Source: Rhytidiadelphus loreus
Taxonomy: Eukaryota > Streptophyta > Bryopsida > Hypnales > Hylocomiaceae
DNA: 64,000 nucleotides
Reading direction: 5' to 3'
Assembly (NCBI GenBank): GCA_947034895.1
Contig: OX344761.1
Location: 32,686,863-32,750,862, forward strand
Position numbers and translations under genes: made by a program. Position 1 is the first letter of the stretch. Every line of letters begins with the position of its first letter. Below are positions 48,879-61,182 of the stretch, one piece after another. The notes under the pieces were generated by a model. It had not been told where the DNA came from, searched no databases, and was given only the letters and a program-made list of their open reading frames with translations.

Positions 48879-51748
48879 GAGAAGTAAAGCTTTGTTTTGA
48901 CCTTTGGGTTTGGGGTTCTTTCAAAAAATGAGTTCTTCCACAAAAATTGAAATCTTGTTTATATAGTCTGTAGGGTTTTTTAGACATCTTTTCAGTGCCA
49001 TATTTTTTTTATGTATGTTAGCCACTTGCATTATCTTTGAAAATTGGCATGCAATGATGCAAGTAATTGATATAACTACCTATCCAATGGTCTAAGTTGC
49101 CAGAGTTGGATATTCTCTTCAAAGTGGAGCTCAATTATATTGATCATCTTGAATCCGTCCTAAATTTTTTGTTCATCTAACTTCAATGTTGTAATCTTGT
49201 AATGTACAGGGTCAAATGTTTTAAATATTTTCCACAAATTTCTATACTATTCTAGTATAAATTTGTACAATTAAAAGTTTGAACTTTTTAATATTTCTAT
49301 TATTTACAATGCACTAGAAATTGGCAATTTTAGACACTTTTTTGTGAAAAATTGTCAAATTACTTCAAGGATTCATGAATTTATATATATTCAAAATGAA
49401 AAAATTCATATTATTGTCACCCTTGTAATTTTATGCTCTCCATTTTAGCTAATTTATTTGTTCAAATTTTCATCAAAAAATACAAATTTTCATTTTCTCA
49501 AGTCAATTTTAAATGCGCTCATCAAATTGTCTATTTGACAATTGCTTCTTGGAGCAAGGGCTTTGTGTAAGCCACAAATAATAATAAATGATTTGCCATC
49601 TATACTAAAGGTAAATGACACATTCTAGTTCAATTTAGAGATTAAAAAAAAACTTGAGACAAAGAAATGTGGATAGATTGGTAGAGCAAAGGACATATGA
49701 TTATTCAATTGAGTCTATACAAATATAACAACAAGTTTCATTTCCTATTCTAAATTGTCTGTTGGACTACTACATTTACTTGCAAAAAGAACAAATGAGA
49801 CATTACGCACATGTATTGATAAGTTATTGTAGTTTAATATTGTAGTTTTTTTTGTATGAATCTTTTAACCTAGAAATTGGGCACAAATGTTATTAACTTA
49901 GAGATGACTTGACAATATTACAATGAAGAATCATTATCCATTTTCTTTATTGAAGGGATTTTACTTGAGTAATTTCAATAAACTAATATTGTTACCAAGA
50001 TTGATTTTATGGGCACTTACAATCTTGTTTGGATTTTAAAAGGAGATGAATGGAAGACAATTTTTGCATAAGGTATAGAATCATTCTATAAGTTATAAAA
50101 TTTTGTTCTTCATTTAGTCTTTGTTTTCAATTTTTACTCTAAGTTGTACTTGAATTTTATTCAATTTGTTATTTTTTAAATAAAAACAAAACATAATTGT
50201 AAACACGCATATGACATTAACAAATTTGTTTTCTATATAAAGTGGGGCTTCAATCCCACCTTCACAAATTTCAGCTGCAAAACATGTAATAAATAAATTT
50301 GACCCCTCTTTGTTATCTAAGTTGTGAATGTGGAACCAAAACCTCAATTTAAGGAGAAGACAATTCAACAATGCTAGCGTGCGAGCTTGGAGCCGTGAGC
50401 CTGTGAGCGTGGAGCCTGGAGCTTGTGAGCCTAGAGCCTAGAACCAAAAAATTCCCATTTTTATACCAAAAAAATCAAAAAGTTGAATTTTATTTGCTCT
50501 TAATGGTAAATTTGCGACCTATAACCGTGTAGCCTATTACCGTGGGTCAGTAAATATTTTATGTGGTGTTCAATTCTTTGTAGTACTTAATCTACCAGAT
50601 AGTGAGATGAGGAGTCATTTCTTGTTGAGGCAAAGGTTTAGGAGAAACCTTAGTTAAAAAAAATTAGAAAAGGGAGGTGGTGCCCGCGGTGTTGTCCAAA
50701 AAAAATTAGAAAAAGAAATGAGGGGTCAGCTTAAGGGTGGGAGTCATTTCTCATTGACGCTAAGGGTTTAGGGTCTGATCGGTCTTACAGTGACGTGTTC
50801 CAAAATGCCAATCATTTTGGGACACATGGATAGGAACTTAGAACATTGGACTTCTACATTTTTAGCACTCATAAGCACTTATCACTCACGTACTAGCATT
50901 GTTGCGTGCAACATATCCCATACCGGTTGTACTTGGCTATGTCAAATGCTATAAAAGGACTGAGTTCAAATCAGCATACATCCACAAGACCAATGGGAAG
51001 TCGACTATCACAATTCACTGCATCCATTGGGCCATGATAATTAATTGTGATTGGAGCTTTCCATTGGCCATGTAGTTTTAATATGGTGAAATATACATAA
51101 ATCAAATCAATGTCATCATCATACAAATACAGTCATATGTTTATCATTATTGCATAGATTGTTAGGGTGACATGATTATTTTAAATCATAGTTGTAGGCA
51201 TGTTATTGTCATCTTCAAGTGTATTCCTTCATCTCTTCTTATTGGATTTTAAAATAACTAAGAGGTGCATTTTATGGGTTTTATTAGGGTAATGGGTTGG
51301 CAAATTTTCATTTTCTCTTCATTTGCTTAGCCTCCGGGCTTCGATATTGTTTTGCTTTAATGCAGTGTGTTTCCCATTTGCTAAAAAACATAAAAAAATA
51401 AAAGTAAATTGAAAGGGAAAGAATTTTGAATGAAAAACAATGGAAAAAAAGAGCCGAAAAGAAGAAATGATAATGGAAAAAAATGGGAAATAAAATGAAG
51501 AGTCTATTAAATATGAAAAACAACATTCCTTCATATTCATATATCCTATCTCTAACGATATTACAATTCAACCATTCATAACTTCATTTTCATAAAAATG
51601 ACATTATGAGACATACTCACATGATTCATAAATGCATAGATATTTCGCAATACATTCGCTAGAAATCATTTCAATTCTAGCAATTGTAATTTGATAACAT
51701 CAGAATGTAGTATATAAATAATGTACTATATAAATAATGTAGCCATGA
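48879..51748. other. AT-rich spacer downstream of the MULE-like gene
   Basis: No gene seen. Contains a small minisatellite at about 50389-50442 built on GAGCCTG/GAGCGTG/GAGCTTG, and a repeated AAAAAAATTAGAAAA motif around 50660 and 50700. Confidence 0.45.
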
Positions 51749-54700
51749 CTACTCTCGAATTGTAATCATCCCTACTTTAACCAAAAGAAGCTTCAACTCA
51801 TTAAAGCTATAACTAGGTGCATGAATGAATTTGTCCTCATGCATATCCATCTTGCAGAAGTATCGAAATAGGTAGTACAAGTGCTTGCAGTTCACATATT
51901 GCTGACGACCTCCAATAGCGGAAATAGACATGTTGATGAAGTCCGGACATGTGCAAGAGGGATACATACCTATTGTAATTCGATACACATTTCGGTTATG
52001 TTCAGCCCCGGTCTCAAGCGACACAATTGCACCTAGCCCTAGAAAGGGCAACAATGTCACTCCAAGTATTTCTCCTTTGATGTTGCCAGCACTCTCCCAC
52101 TTGTTCTGTTGTTCTGTAGTAGGCGCACTTGAGATTCGTCGTATGCTTCGGTTGTTTCGAATTGTTGGATACATATGTGCATCCTTTGGAGGTGATTGAT
52201 CATAAAATACGCTCTTGAATACATTGGACATACAGAACAAGCGCCGAGGAGACAATGTGGGTTGCTCTTGTAGTTTGAAGCCAGCATGTTGTAGCATTAA
52301 TGTCTCCTCCTGGCTTAAATTGGTTCCAAGTAGAATGGGCCATATCTCAGGCACCTCGGGCCAATCTATTACCCATTTACGCTTAGTCCCTTTCACGCAT
52401 CGTTCAATGTCATCAGCACAAAACCAGAAATCTGCCAATACCTCTCGTTTACTCCCGTAATCTTCTTTTTTCCCACGGTAGGTGGGAGAAGGGGTTCCCT
52501 TTTGTCCTCTAGAAATTCTGGCCGTGCACCTGATATTTGTCCAGCGTTGTTGAGCATGACATTTTACGTTAGATTTCTGGTTAATCCTTGCAATGTGCCA
52601 CTTTGACGTGTCGCACTCACTTTCAAATGCAATTGCCATGTATGGTGAAGTGATCACTTCATTTTCTTTACACTTGTCTTTTGAAGAATCAACCAAAAGT
52701 GTTGTAGACCGCGTTCGAACACGAGGTTGAGAAAAATTGACTTTATCTGGTCTATGTAACTCTCTATCATCGCCAATGGGTACATCGAACTTCCTCTTTG
52801 TGCTTCAAAATATTTCTTCTCCTTCCAAATGGGGTATGCGAGTTCCAACACCTTCAGATCCAGGTAATGTATTAAGCGCCTCTGCAATTTTCTTTGGATC
52901 TCCACTTCGTCTTGCAGCTCTCAACTTCAATTCTCCCTTCGATGGTCCAGATCCAGATGCATGTCCCTTCAAGTAACCGCGATAGTTTGTCATTTGCATC
53001 CATGCACGGATATTGTCGTCGCAAGTGGCATCGAATAAATTGTTTCCTCGATTGCCAGACATTTGAAGCCATTTGTTATGCACGGTTTCTGACAAGTTGC
53101 ACGAAGGCATGTCTGCCATCTCCTCCAAACTCAAACTCTGAAAATCCACCCCCAAAAGACACATTTATCTTGTCACATTCAATGGCATTTCACAAAAGCG
53201 TGAACAATTTCAAATTTAAACATTGCACATCATGTTTGCACTTCAAGATTTAAAAACATTTAAAGAATATAACATAAAAAATTCAGCTACTCATGACTTA
53301 AACAAACCATTACAACAGAATACGAATTCATGCTAACATTCTCTAATCCATTACACATGATATTTAAAACAAAAAATTCCAATTAAAGACACCTTCACCA
53401 GAATTAGGGGTACTAGGAGACAACACAATGACCTTAGTTGGGTTCCACTTCTGGTTATAGACTCTGTCACGCTATTCCCCTTTTCGGTTTATGAAATAAA
53501 AAAAAATGATTTTTTTTGAAGTCTGAGACATGAATTTGTTTGAGAATTCAGTTTAGGGTTTCAAAGTAGAAAAAACAAAACAAAGAAGAGGACAATATTT
53601 GGGGAATTAAATATAAAATAAAGAATTGGAAAGGACAATTGAACTTACCATTTGCATGAAGCCTCCCCATTGCCTGTAACGGAAATGCCAAAATGCAAGC
53701 CAATGGTCCAAATGATGAAGTGCATCTTCAGAGGTCGCTCCAGAGGATAACCACCATGACCGGATTGCAAGATATTTGGTCTCCGCGTCTTCCATAGTTT
53801 TTGCATCTTTGTATTGTTTGCACAATGAAGTGTGCTGTTGCTGGAATGCTTCTTTGATGTACTTCTGTGTGTGTTTTTGAAGTGAAGTACTCCAATGCAA
53901 CAAGCAAGTCCTTTCTCGATTCTCCATTTTCTGATTGGCAGAACCACTACCATAGACAATACGAACTGCATTCCAATTGGCCATAGCGCTATCTGCCATG
54001 AAACCCTTGAAGTTTGGGTGATCCACTCCGTGACGTGACATGATAGCATTCAAACTTTTCCAAAAAAGCACTTGAATTTCCGTATCTTCTGATTGCATAT
54101 CGCATGTTGAAATGGTCATCACCTTCTTGTAGTCAGGATCATACACGTGGCAAGCCATAGTGGTCCAGTCTTTCACGCGCTTCATGTGGTCAAACATCAT
54201 CCAAGCATTTTGTAGATTACCTCCATGTTGCATGCGCTTCACTAGGTCCACTCCACTTCCAGGTCCGTCGGTCAGCATCTTGAAAATGTACACCTTCTCC
54301 TTCCCTTGTCCAGGAAAAACGCTGTCGTGAATGAATTCAAACTTCGAGTCTTTCTTCATGGCCATAATGTTGTCAATGACGCTTGCGCGGTTGTTGGAGC
54401 GAAAGGAAGATATTACGTTGCGGATGTTTGGACTGCTTAAGTATTCAAATCGGTCCATCACTTCTTCTAGTTCTTGTCCCCTGAGCATCTCCTTCTCTCC
54501 CTCTCTATTGTGAAACAGATAGGTGGATAGGAAATCTTTACTGGTAGAGAGAGCAATTGTGGAGTTGGTGGCTAGAGGAGTTTTGGCCACCTGCTCCGCA
54601 ATGAGTTCACAAATCTTCTCTGCGGAATCTCTGTACATGCCTATTGCTACCGGGTGAGAATGATCTCCAATATGAATAGCGGCCCTACTCATTTTGGGAT

Positions 54701-55808
54701 TCTCACTATAGCAATAGTAGATTCTAGCTTTGCAAGGGCTCAAACACATAGGTGTTACTTTGCAAAGCTTGCAAACTAACGTACAATCTTTGGGGGCACT
54801 ATCCCCTACTGCAAATGGAAAGGTTGTATATCCGGCCCACTCTGTTTCATTACGTTTCGCAACCCTCTTCAAGTAATCGCAATCTGGATTTACACAAGCA
54901 AGATGACCAGCGCAGTATGACTTACGAAACTTGAGGTTGTCGGAGTTGTGAATGTTGGTGGTCAAAACCTTGCACCATGGGTGTCCATCGTAACGCTTGT
55001 CCATCCCCTCCAAGTTTCTAGCTGCTGAGGAAGACGAAGATGACCGACAAGGAGGCAATTCAAAGATGACATCTCCATTGAATACTGTTGGAAGGAACTG
55101 CACTAAATGGTGTTCCATGGCGTTCAAATCCATTGTTGACAATTCGTTTCGAGAACGGTGCATGCCACTTAGTCTTTTCAAACAATCCATTATGCTAAGT
55201 CTATCAATGGCATTTGGATATAGTGGAGGACGAGACAATAATGACTGTGCGGGGCTGTTCGAGGGAGTGCCGGAAACAAATTGAACAAGATGGTTCTCTC
55301 CTGGATCATTTCCAATATATCGCGGTTTCTTACGGGTAGAAATGTCATGTGACTCTCCTTCTGATTCGCTAGACAACTCAATGACCGGATCTAATTTCTC
55401 AACCTTCACTTCACAAAGAATTCCACTCTAAGGAAGGACCGGTTGTATTTGAGTAGGAGGACTAGGCAAAACTGCGTGGGTGATATACGGCATATCAACT
55501 GTCGAATTATCTGATTGGCGACTTACAATCTCGGTTGATGTGGCTATCATGGAAAGAGGAAGGCCATAAGCTCTATAGTATCCTGAAGCAAGGTACCAGC
55601 AATGCCCTTCTTCTTCTATTGATTTCACAACAGGAACAGACTCTTGGTGCTCACTGGTTTCTGACTTCCTCTCTTCTTCAACATAGATGGAAGACTCTAC
55701 AAATCTGAATCTTACATGAAGCAAATGACTCAGTACTTTAGCAAATCCTCCCTCCTCTACCGAAAACACTAGTGGAATTGTATGACCATCTACTCTAATA
55801 CAAGCCAT
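51749..55808 (-). pseudogene. MULE-like transposase with GCM/WRKY-type and SWIM zinc fingers, two in-frame stops
   Basis: From the ATG at 55808 one frame runs to 53649, where a GTAAGT donor begins an intron; a TTTTCAG acceptor resumes it at 53137 (phase 0) to the stop at 51749. That is about 1,180 codons. TAG at 55430-55428 and TGA at 52807-52805 interrupt an otherwise continuous frame. Joined residues about 299-387 hold a Cys/His cluster (CAGHLACVNPDCDYLKR ... CLSPCK ... HIGDHSHP), the WRKY/GCM-type DNA-binding finger of many MULEs. The transposase core has FDHMK (D about 540) and FMADSAMANWNAV (D about 606), in the positions of the first two catalytic Asp. The C-terminal exon carries a SWIM finger, CTCPDF...NCKHLYYL (near 51880-51960). 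One or both stops could be recent, or this copy may be domesticated in parts; as written it cannot make the full protein. Confidence 0.8.
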
Positions 55809-56924
55809 GATGATGAAAGTAACGCATCCAAAACTTAAAATTCTAGAAGCTCATACTGAGACTGGTGGAGAATGACTAAACTTACTTAAGTTCTCCATCA
55901 TCTAGGTTTACTTTACCAATCAAAATGGGCCACAATATTATCATGATGGTGGTTTGTAACCTTGTATATCATTTAGTGTATGAAGGACAAACTACCGTTG
56001 AAGCCACCATAAATTGTCTTCTTTGTCACTTTTATAAAGCACATCATTCAATGAATTTAGACAACTCTAATTAATTTTAGATAGAGGGACATGGAGTAAA
56101 TAGGTTCACATTTAATTTTGGTAAATGGGTACACAAATCACGTCTCAATGAGCGATACTCCAATTTCAGTACTACAATTTTCAAGGTTAATGCTCAATGC
56201 GTTTGGGCGACTCTGCCAAGGAAGTTTACAAGGCATTACGTCAATTCGTCTGACATAATAATGGTTATTATGAAAAATGCTTCTAGTTTTTTAGAACATT
56301 CTAGTGAAACGTACTGTCAGAGTTAGCCAGTTAGGTGTACATTACTAAGTGATATATCATTTAATCTCAATAGTCAGAATATATTATATGCCGCCTTCAT
56401 CCTACTTTTCGCAAACCGTTTTTGAGAATTACATTGAATGCTTGGGGGCGGCTTGGGCAATAACCGACAATATCATTACACACTCTTGCAATAAATACAT
56501 AGCAATTATGTTTATTATTAAAGCTTATTTTTGTTTGCGGTTCATGATAAATGTAAAGGTCCCCGTCGGATTAGTCCGTAGGGTGGTACTGTATTTAAAA
56601 GAGTGGCGGCACTTGACAGAAGTTTATGGTTGGCACAACTTCGAATTTATAATCCAGGCGCCTGTCAGAACCGAGATCTACGAAGACACCTTCTAGGGTT
56701 CCACTATTTCTCCCTGCATAAGTATGTGTCTCAACCTAGAATTAAGTCTTTTGTGTTCTTCTCTCTTCCTCTTAGCATTTGCATTAGAGAGCACAAGCTT
56801 AGATGTTTTTTTCTTTCACCTCATGCGCGTAGATGTTTCAGTTCCTATTGTACAACACGTTAGGGGGAGAAGAAGACACAGTTCCTTGTATTTTTCATCG
56901 CCAAAGGTCCTTAGGAGATCTAGG
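55809..56924. other. Upstream flank of the MULE-like gene, no gene
   Basis: Presumably its promoter side. I found no convincing long terminal inverted repeat partner across 51000-56900. Confidence 0.35.
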
Positions 56925-57089
56925 ATGACCAAATCAAAGAAAGTAGTTTCGAAGACTGCGAAGTCCAAAGCTGGAGACATTCGGAAGTCCATTCGCTTCG
57001 AAGCAGGAGGTAGTGGTGGCGAGGAAGATGTTCATGGACACAAATCGGATGATATGCAAGAAGAGTCGGAAGATACAACAAGCTTACAA
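56925..57089 (+). CDS. Possible first exon of an unknown gene (Lys-rich, then acidic)
   Basis: ATG at 56925 (context AGGATGA) opens 55 codons, KSKKVVSKTAKSKAGDIRKS then acidic (GGEEDVHGHKSDDMQEESED), ending at a GTACGC donor-like site. Composition suggests a nuclear protein. A further candidate exon at about 58335-58445 after GTGCAG encodes RRRTRSRTRSED, but I cannot prove the join. Confidence 0.3.
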
Positions 57090-58140
57090 GTACGCACTAC
57101 TGTACAGACTTTATTGAATGTTATTGTCTTTCTATCCATTTTCTCGAATTTGTATTACTTTGCAAGCATCCAACTTATTTGAACGGTATAGTTGTGGACG
57201 ATGATGAGTATGAGACATAGCGTAGTGTCTTTTGGGTTCTCATTTTTAGAAAGATTTCTTGTGGGGTTTCCTTATTTGAATATCGTAATCATTCCATATG
57301 GAAGTGCATGTAGTGAAATCTAATACTATTTAGAAGTGCGTTACTTCCTTCGTGAAGCAATTCGTTTAAACCTCCTATAGTGTACTAGGAGGGAAAATCT
57401 TCTTAGAATTACTCCGTATATAGTTAGTTATTTAACACATTTATAAAGCACCGTCTTGCTTGTTCCTCAACTTCCCACTTGAGTCATTCTAAGGGGAAAA
57501 GTAAATAAGGACCCCCTATTTTGTGCCCACCAAATCTTTGTTGTACACCTCTTCTAGCGTATCTAAACCCTGCCATTAGAAGTATGGATTCCAAAATAGA
57601 AATTTGTATCATGCGTAGGAAATAAAAAATTCCAAGGTTTTCCTTAGGGATGAACGAGTGGGTTAGTTCACCACGTCCCTGTTCCAAAGGAACAATGTAA
57701 TGTTATGTTTATGGAAATCCAATAAGTAAATAGTACAGTACTAATTTAATTAGTATTATACTACTATTAATACCATTGGGCAATCCATATAGCGTTTCGG
57801 CCGTGGTTTTAGTACCTATAACTTATACCACCTCCAGTCTACATGGGTGCTTGTCTCATTTTCATTTCAAATGAAAGTTCAATTGATAACATTTTTGAGA
57901 TCTTGGGAATGCCAATAAAATCCCAGTTCCTTCAGTTGCATTCACACTTTTACAGTAAGACCAAAGAAGACTTGCGTGTCGAGCGAGGTGATGAACTCAT
58001 CACGGTACATGCTGGAGGCCATTAGAAAGAGTAGTCTCGTCCATTGAATTCAAATCCGCCGATTTGGATAGTCTTTCCTAATATGGAATTCTTCCATTTC
58101 CGCACTTCAGGCCGCCATCTCCTTCGTTTGATGATTGTGC

Positions 58141-58278
58141 TGCGCGCCAAGGATATCGCCACGGCCCTTCCCGTATGGAGCCTCGACTGGCTCACATTAC
58201 ATGCTGTGTTGCGCGCCAAGGATATCGCATCATCCAATTTTTGTGGACCCTGGACTGGCTCTCAAACAGGGGCCATCC
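58141..58278 (+). repeat. 69-bp tandem duplication
   Basis: TGCGCGCCAAGGATATCGC occurs at 58141 and 58210, with TGGACTGGCTC or TCGACTGGCTC in each copy, a period of 69 bp. The period is a multiple of three and keeps a plus-strand frame (VLRAKDIA twice) open. Confidence 0.75.
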
Positions 58279-58708
58279 TTTAAACACAAGCTGGACGACA
58301 CTTCCGTTTTCTTCCTCACCGTTCTCTGTGCAGGTTGGAGATACAATGGAGCTCGAGGGAAAACGCAGGAGGACTCGAAGCCGGACCAGATCTGAAGATC
58401 TGCCCAGTCCAGCATGCCATCCTCGAGGTTCTTTAATTTCCAAGGCAAGTGGAATTTCACGCATGCTGGACATCTTTCCAATTCTTGTAATGTACGTGTG
58501 CTCCTCGTGGTCTACATATGGTACCTGTGAAAATCGACGTGCTACATGTGTCCCGAGAATTTCCCTGCGAGAACTTCGTACAATCTAGGATCTGCGAGCA
58601 GTGCAAGATCATCGGCCAAAGCCTGATCGTCTATTAGATCAGGAGTGGATCCCCAAAGTGATGACCCGCAGTCTGGATTAGATTCATTAGAATGATGTTG
58701 ATTGTCCC

Positions 58709-59269
58709 TTAGCTCGGAATCTGATCTGCCAAGTGATCATCCGCAGTCTGATCCTGAGAAGTTTGATCGTCCGTGTGCTCATCGAGGTCTTGTTTTTTGA
58801 TTTCGACCTCGTGCGATCTCCTGTCGATGCTGTTCGAGCTCTTGTCGATGCTGTTCGAGCTCTTATCGATGCTGTTCGAGCTCTTGTCGATGCTGTTCGA
58901 GCTCTTGTCGATGCTGTTCGAGCTCCTGTCGATGCTGTCCGAGCTCTTGTCGATGTTGTTCGAGCTCCTATCGATGCTGTTCGAGCTCCTGCTGCGAGCG
59001 AGGTCTTCCTTCTGCTGCGAGCAATATCCTCCTTCTCTTGCCGTTCGATCTCCTTGTGGACGCATCGAGGTCCTGATGATCGGTATTCCTGTTGATGTTT
59101 TTCTAACGTCTTTCTTGCTTGAAAGTCTGGAGTCCGATAGTTGCTTGAAAATCTGGGGTCCTGGCTTCTTCCCTGAACTCACAGTCGGATCCGACTGTCC
59201 CTTTTGGACAGTCACCGGGACCCCCCAAAATTTGAGTTCTTCGGTAACTGATTTCACTTGTTTAGCCAT
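58709..59269 (-). CDS. Hypothetical low-complexity ORF with SSNSIDK heptads
   Basis: 186 codons from ATG (59269) to stop. The N-terminal half (MAKQVKSVTEELKFWGVP...) comes from the 268-bp tandem unit, whose downstream copies encode closely similar starts at 59537 and 59804. The C-terminal half is eight heptads of the type SSNSIDK/R from the 21-bp minisatellite. No domain recognised. The plus strand is also open here, a usual side effect of a 21-bp repeat, so protein status is doubtful. Confidence 0.3.
   Translation of the reverse strand: MAKQVKSVTEELKFWGVPVTVQKGQSDPTVSSGKKPGPQIFKQLSDSRLSSKKDVRKTSTGIPIIRTSMRPQGDRTAREGGYCSQQKEDLARSRSSNSIDRSSNNIDKSSDSIDRSSNSIDKSSNSIDKSSNSIDKSSNSIDKSSNSIDRRSHEVEIKKQDLDEHTDDQTSQDQTADDHLADQIPS
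58818..58988. repeat. 21-bp minisatellite, eight units
   Basis: Unit CTCTTGTCGATGCTGTTCGAG, with single-base variants (CTCCT, TTATCG, GTCCGAG, GTTGTT). Because 21 is divisible by three, the array is open in frames on both strands. Confidence 0.9.
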
Positions 59270-59845
59270 GAAACTGCTTAGAAACTTGTTTTATGGAAAC
59301 AATTCTTGCCGTTCAATCTCCTTGTGGACGCATCGAGGTCCTGATGATCGGTATTCCTGTTGATGTTTTTCTAACGTCTTTCTTGCTTGAAAGTCTGGAG
59401 TCCGACAGTTGCTTGAAAATCTGGGGTCCTGGCTTCTTCCCCGAACTCACAGTCGAATCCGACTGTCCCTTTTGGACAGTCACCGGGACCCCCCAAAATT
59501 TGAGTTCTTCGGTAACTGATTTCACTTGTTTAGCCATGAAACTGCTTAGAAACTTGTTTTATGGAAACAATTCTTGCCGTTCGATCTCCTTGTGGACGCA
59601 TCGAGGTCCTGATGATCGGTATTCCTGTTGTTTTTTTCTAACGTCTTTCTTGCTTGAAAGTCTGGGGTCCGACAGTTGCTTGAAAATTTGGGGTCTCGGC
59701 TTCTTCCCCGAACTCACAGTCGGATCCGACAGTCCCTTTTGGACAGTCACCGGGACCCCTCCAAATTTGAATCGTTCGGTACCTGGTTTCACTTGTGCAG
59801 CCACGAAACTGCGTAGAAAGTTGTTTTATGGAAACAATACTTGAT
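59037..59845. repeat. Tandem triplication of a 268-bp unit
   Basis: Landmark GCCGTTC(G/A)ATCTCC starts at 59040, 59308 and 59576, so units 1 and 2 are exactly 268 bp; unit 3 has a 3-bp deletion (GTTGATG to GTTG) and more substitutions. Units 1 and 2 differ at only a few positions, so that duplication is younger. Each unit holds one ACAGTCGGATCCGACTGT-like palindrome and a minus-strand MAKQVK or MAAQVK start. Confidence 0.92.
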
Positions 59846-61182
59846 TCAACGGAAGAAGACTTGATTCAATGGGAAAAGACTGAAATATTTGATTTGTATT
59901 TGAGCTTTAGAATGTGTTAGTATAGGAATCCAGAATCTGAGGAAGTTAGAGTTTGAGATTGTTAACTAAATTTAGATCTTGACTAGTTTTTTGGAATTCA
60001 ACATAATGGATTTTTGACAAATATTGTGTATGTGGTCATGCAGATAAGGATTAACTAATGAAAATTTGGGGGTGTTGTTCTTGCCTTTAGAATGACCGTC
60101 GGATCCGACAGTCAGGGAGGCTGAATTTAGTGGACCCCTCGCAAATCGATATTTTTTAATCTGGGTGCCAAATATTCTAGGGAGCCAAATTTTCTTTTTT
60201 TGTCCTGTCAATTATTGTCTAGAATAGATAGTTCTGCAGATGAGATATTGTTCAAACATAACCCAATCATCAGCTCAAACAAAAGTATTTTGTCAATCAT
60301 TAATGAGGTTCTTTCGTTGTAAGCTAAAGAACTTACGAAGATCTCCTATACTAAAATCCAACATGTACTATTCTGGAGGGGTCTGGTAGAGAATGCCCAA
60401 GTCATCGTCGGATCCGACAGTTGCCTAGTGGGAAACATCTTGACCCCATATAAATCCTATCTATATGATTAGGAATTTAGTTTAATGGAACTTAAATTGC
60501 ATCATTTTCACTTCTATGGGTAGGTTGAGGCAATTTGGCTTATATACTGAAGAGTTTTTTCCATTTAGTTGATTAGAGTACTTTTAATTTCTGATTTAAT
60601 GCATTTGGTTATGGAAATTAAAAATCCTTGACCACATTTTGGAGAATCAGTATTCATTGTAATAGGGTATAAAAATGGTTCATTAAAGCATTGGAAAAGG
60701 TGTCATTTAACTCAAAACTTTAGTCTAGTATGACGAGTAATGAAGTGAAATTGTTGTTCAGAATATGGGGTAAATTTTGGTTTTTGAATGAGTTATTCAA
60801 TTTGGGAATGAATGAAGTGTTTTATAGGCACAGATGTTGCTATTTTCAGGTAATACTTATATGTTGAAGGAACGGAAATGATTGATTTAGATTTGAATAA
60901 AATAACAATTGATTAGAGAAGATTGTGGGTTTTACTTTTAGACATGTGACCCCCCTTAATATTATGTTGATCATAAAGCCTATTAATTAAAAATGGTTCA
61001 ATTCAAACTCTTTGATCATGTACAATTTGGATCGTCTAATTGAACTTGGGTTTATGAAATTTGATGATTGGAATATAGGGAGGCCGTGGAGGTAGCAGTT
61101 CAGGACCCAATGTGCTTGTTGGGAATTTGCCACTTGCTCATGGAGAGGGCCCTTCTGAGCCATTTACACGATAAACACACCT
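59846..61182. other. Spacer carrying two more GTCGGATCCGAC palindromes
   Basis: No gene recognised. The 12-bp palindrome appears at 60098-60109 and 60407-60418, each followed by AGTC or AGTT. Confidence 0.5.

Noticed and set aside
58773..59363. 196-codon plus-strand ORF with ELLSMLF repeats
   Set aside because: Explained by a 21-bp repeat that leaves all-sense frames open on both strands; no start context or domain supports it.
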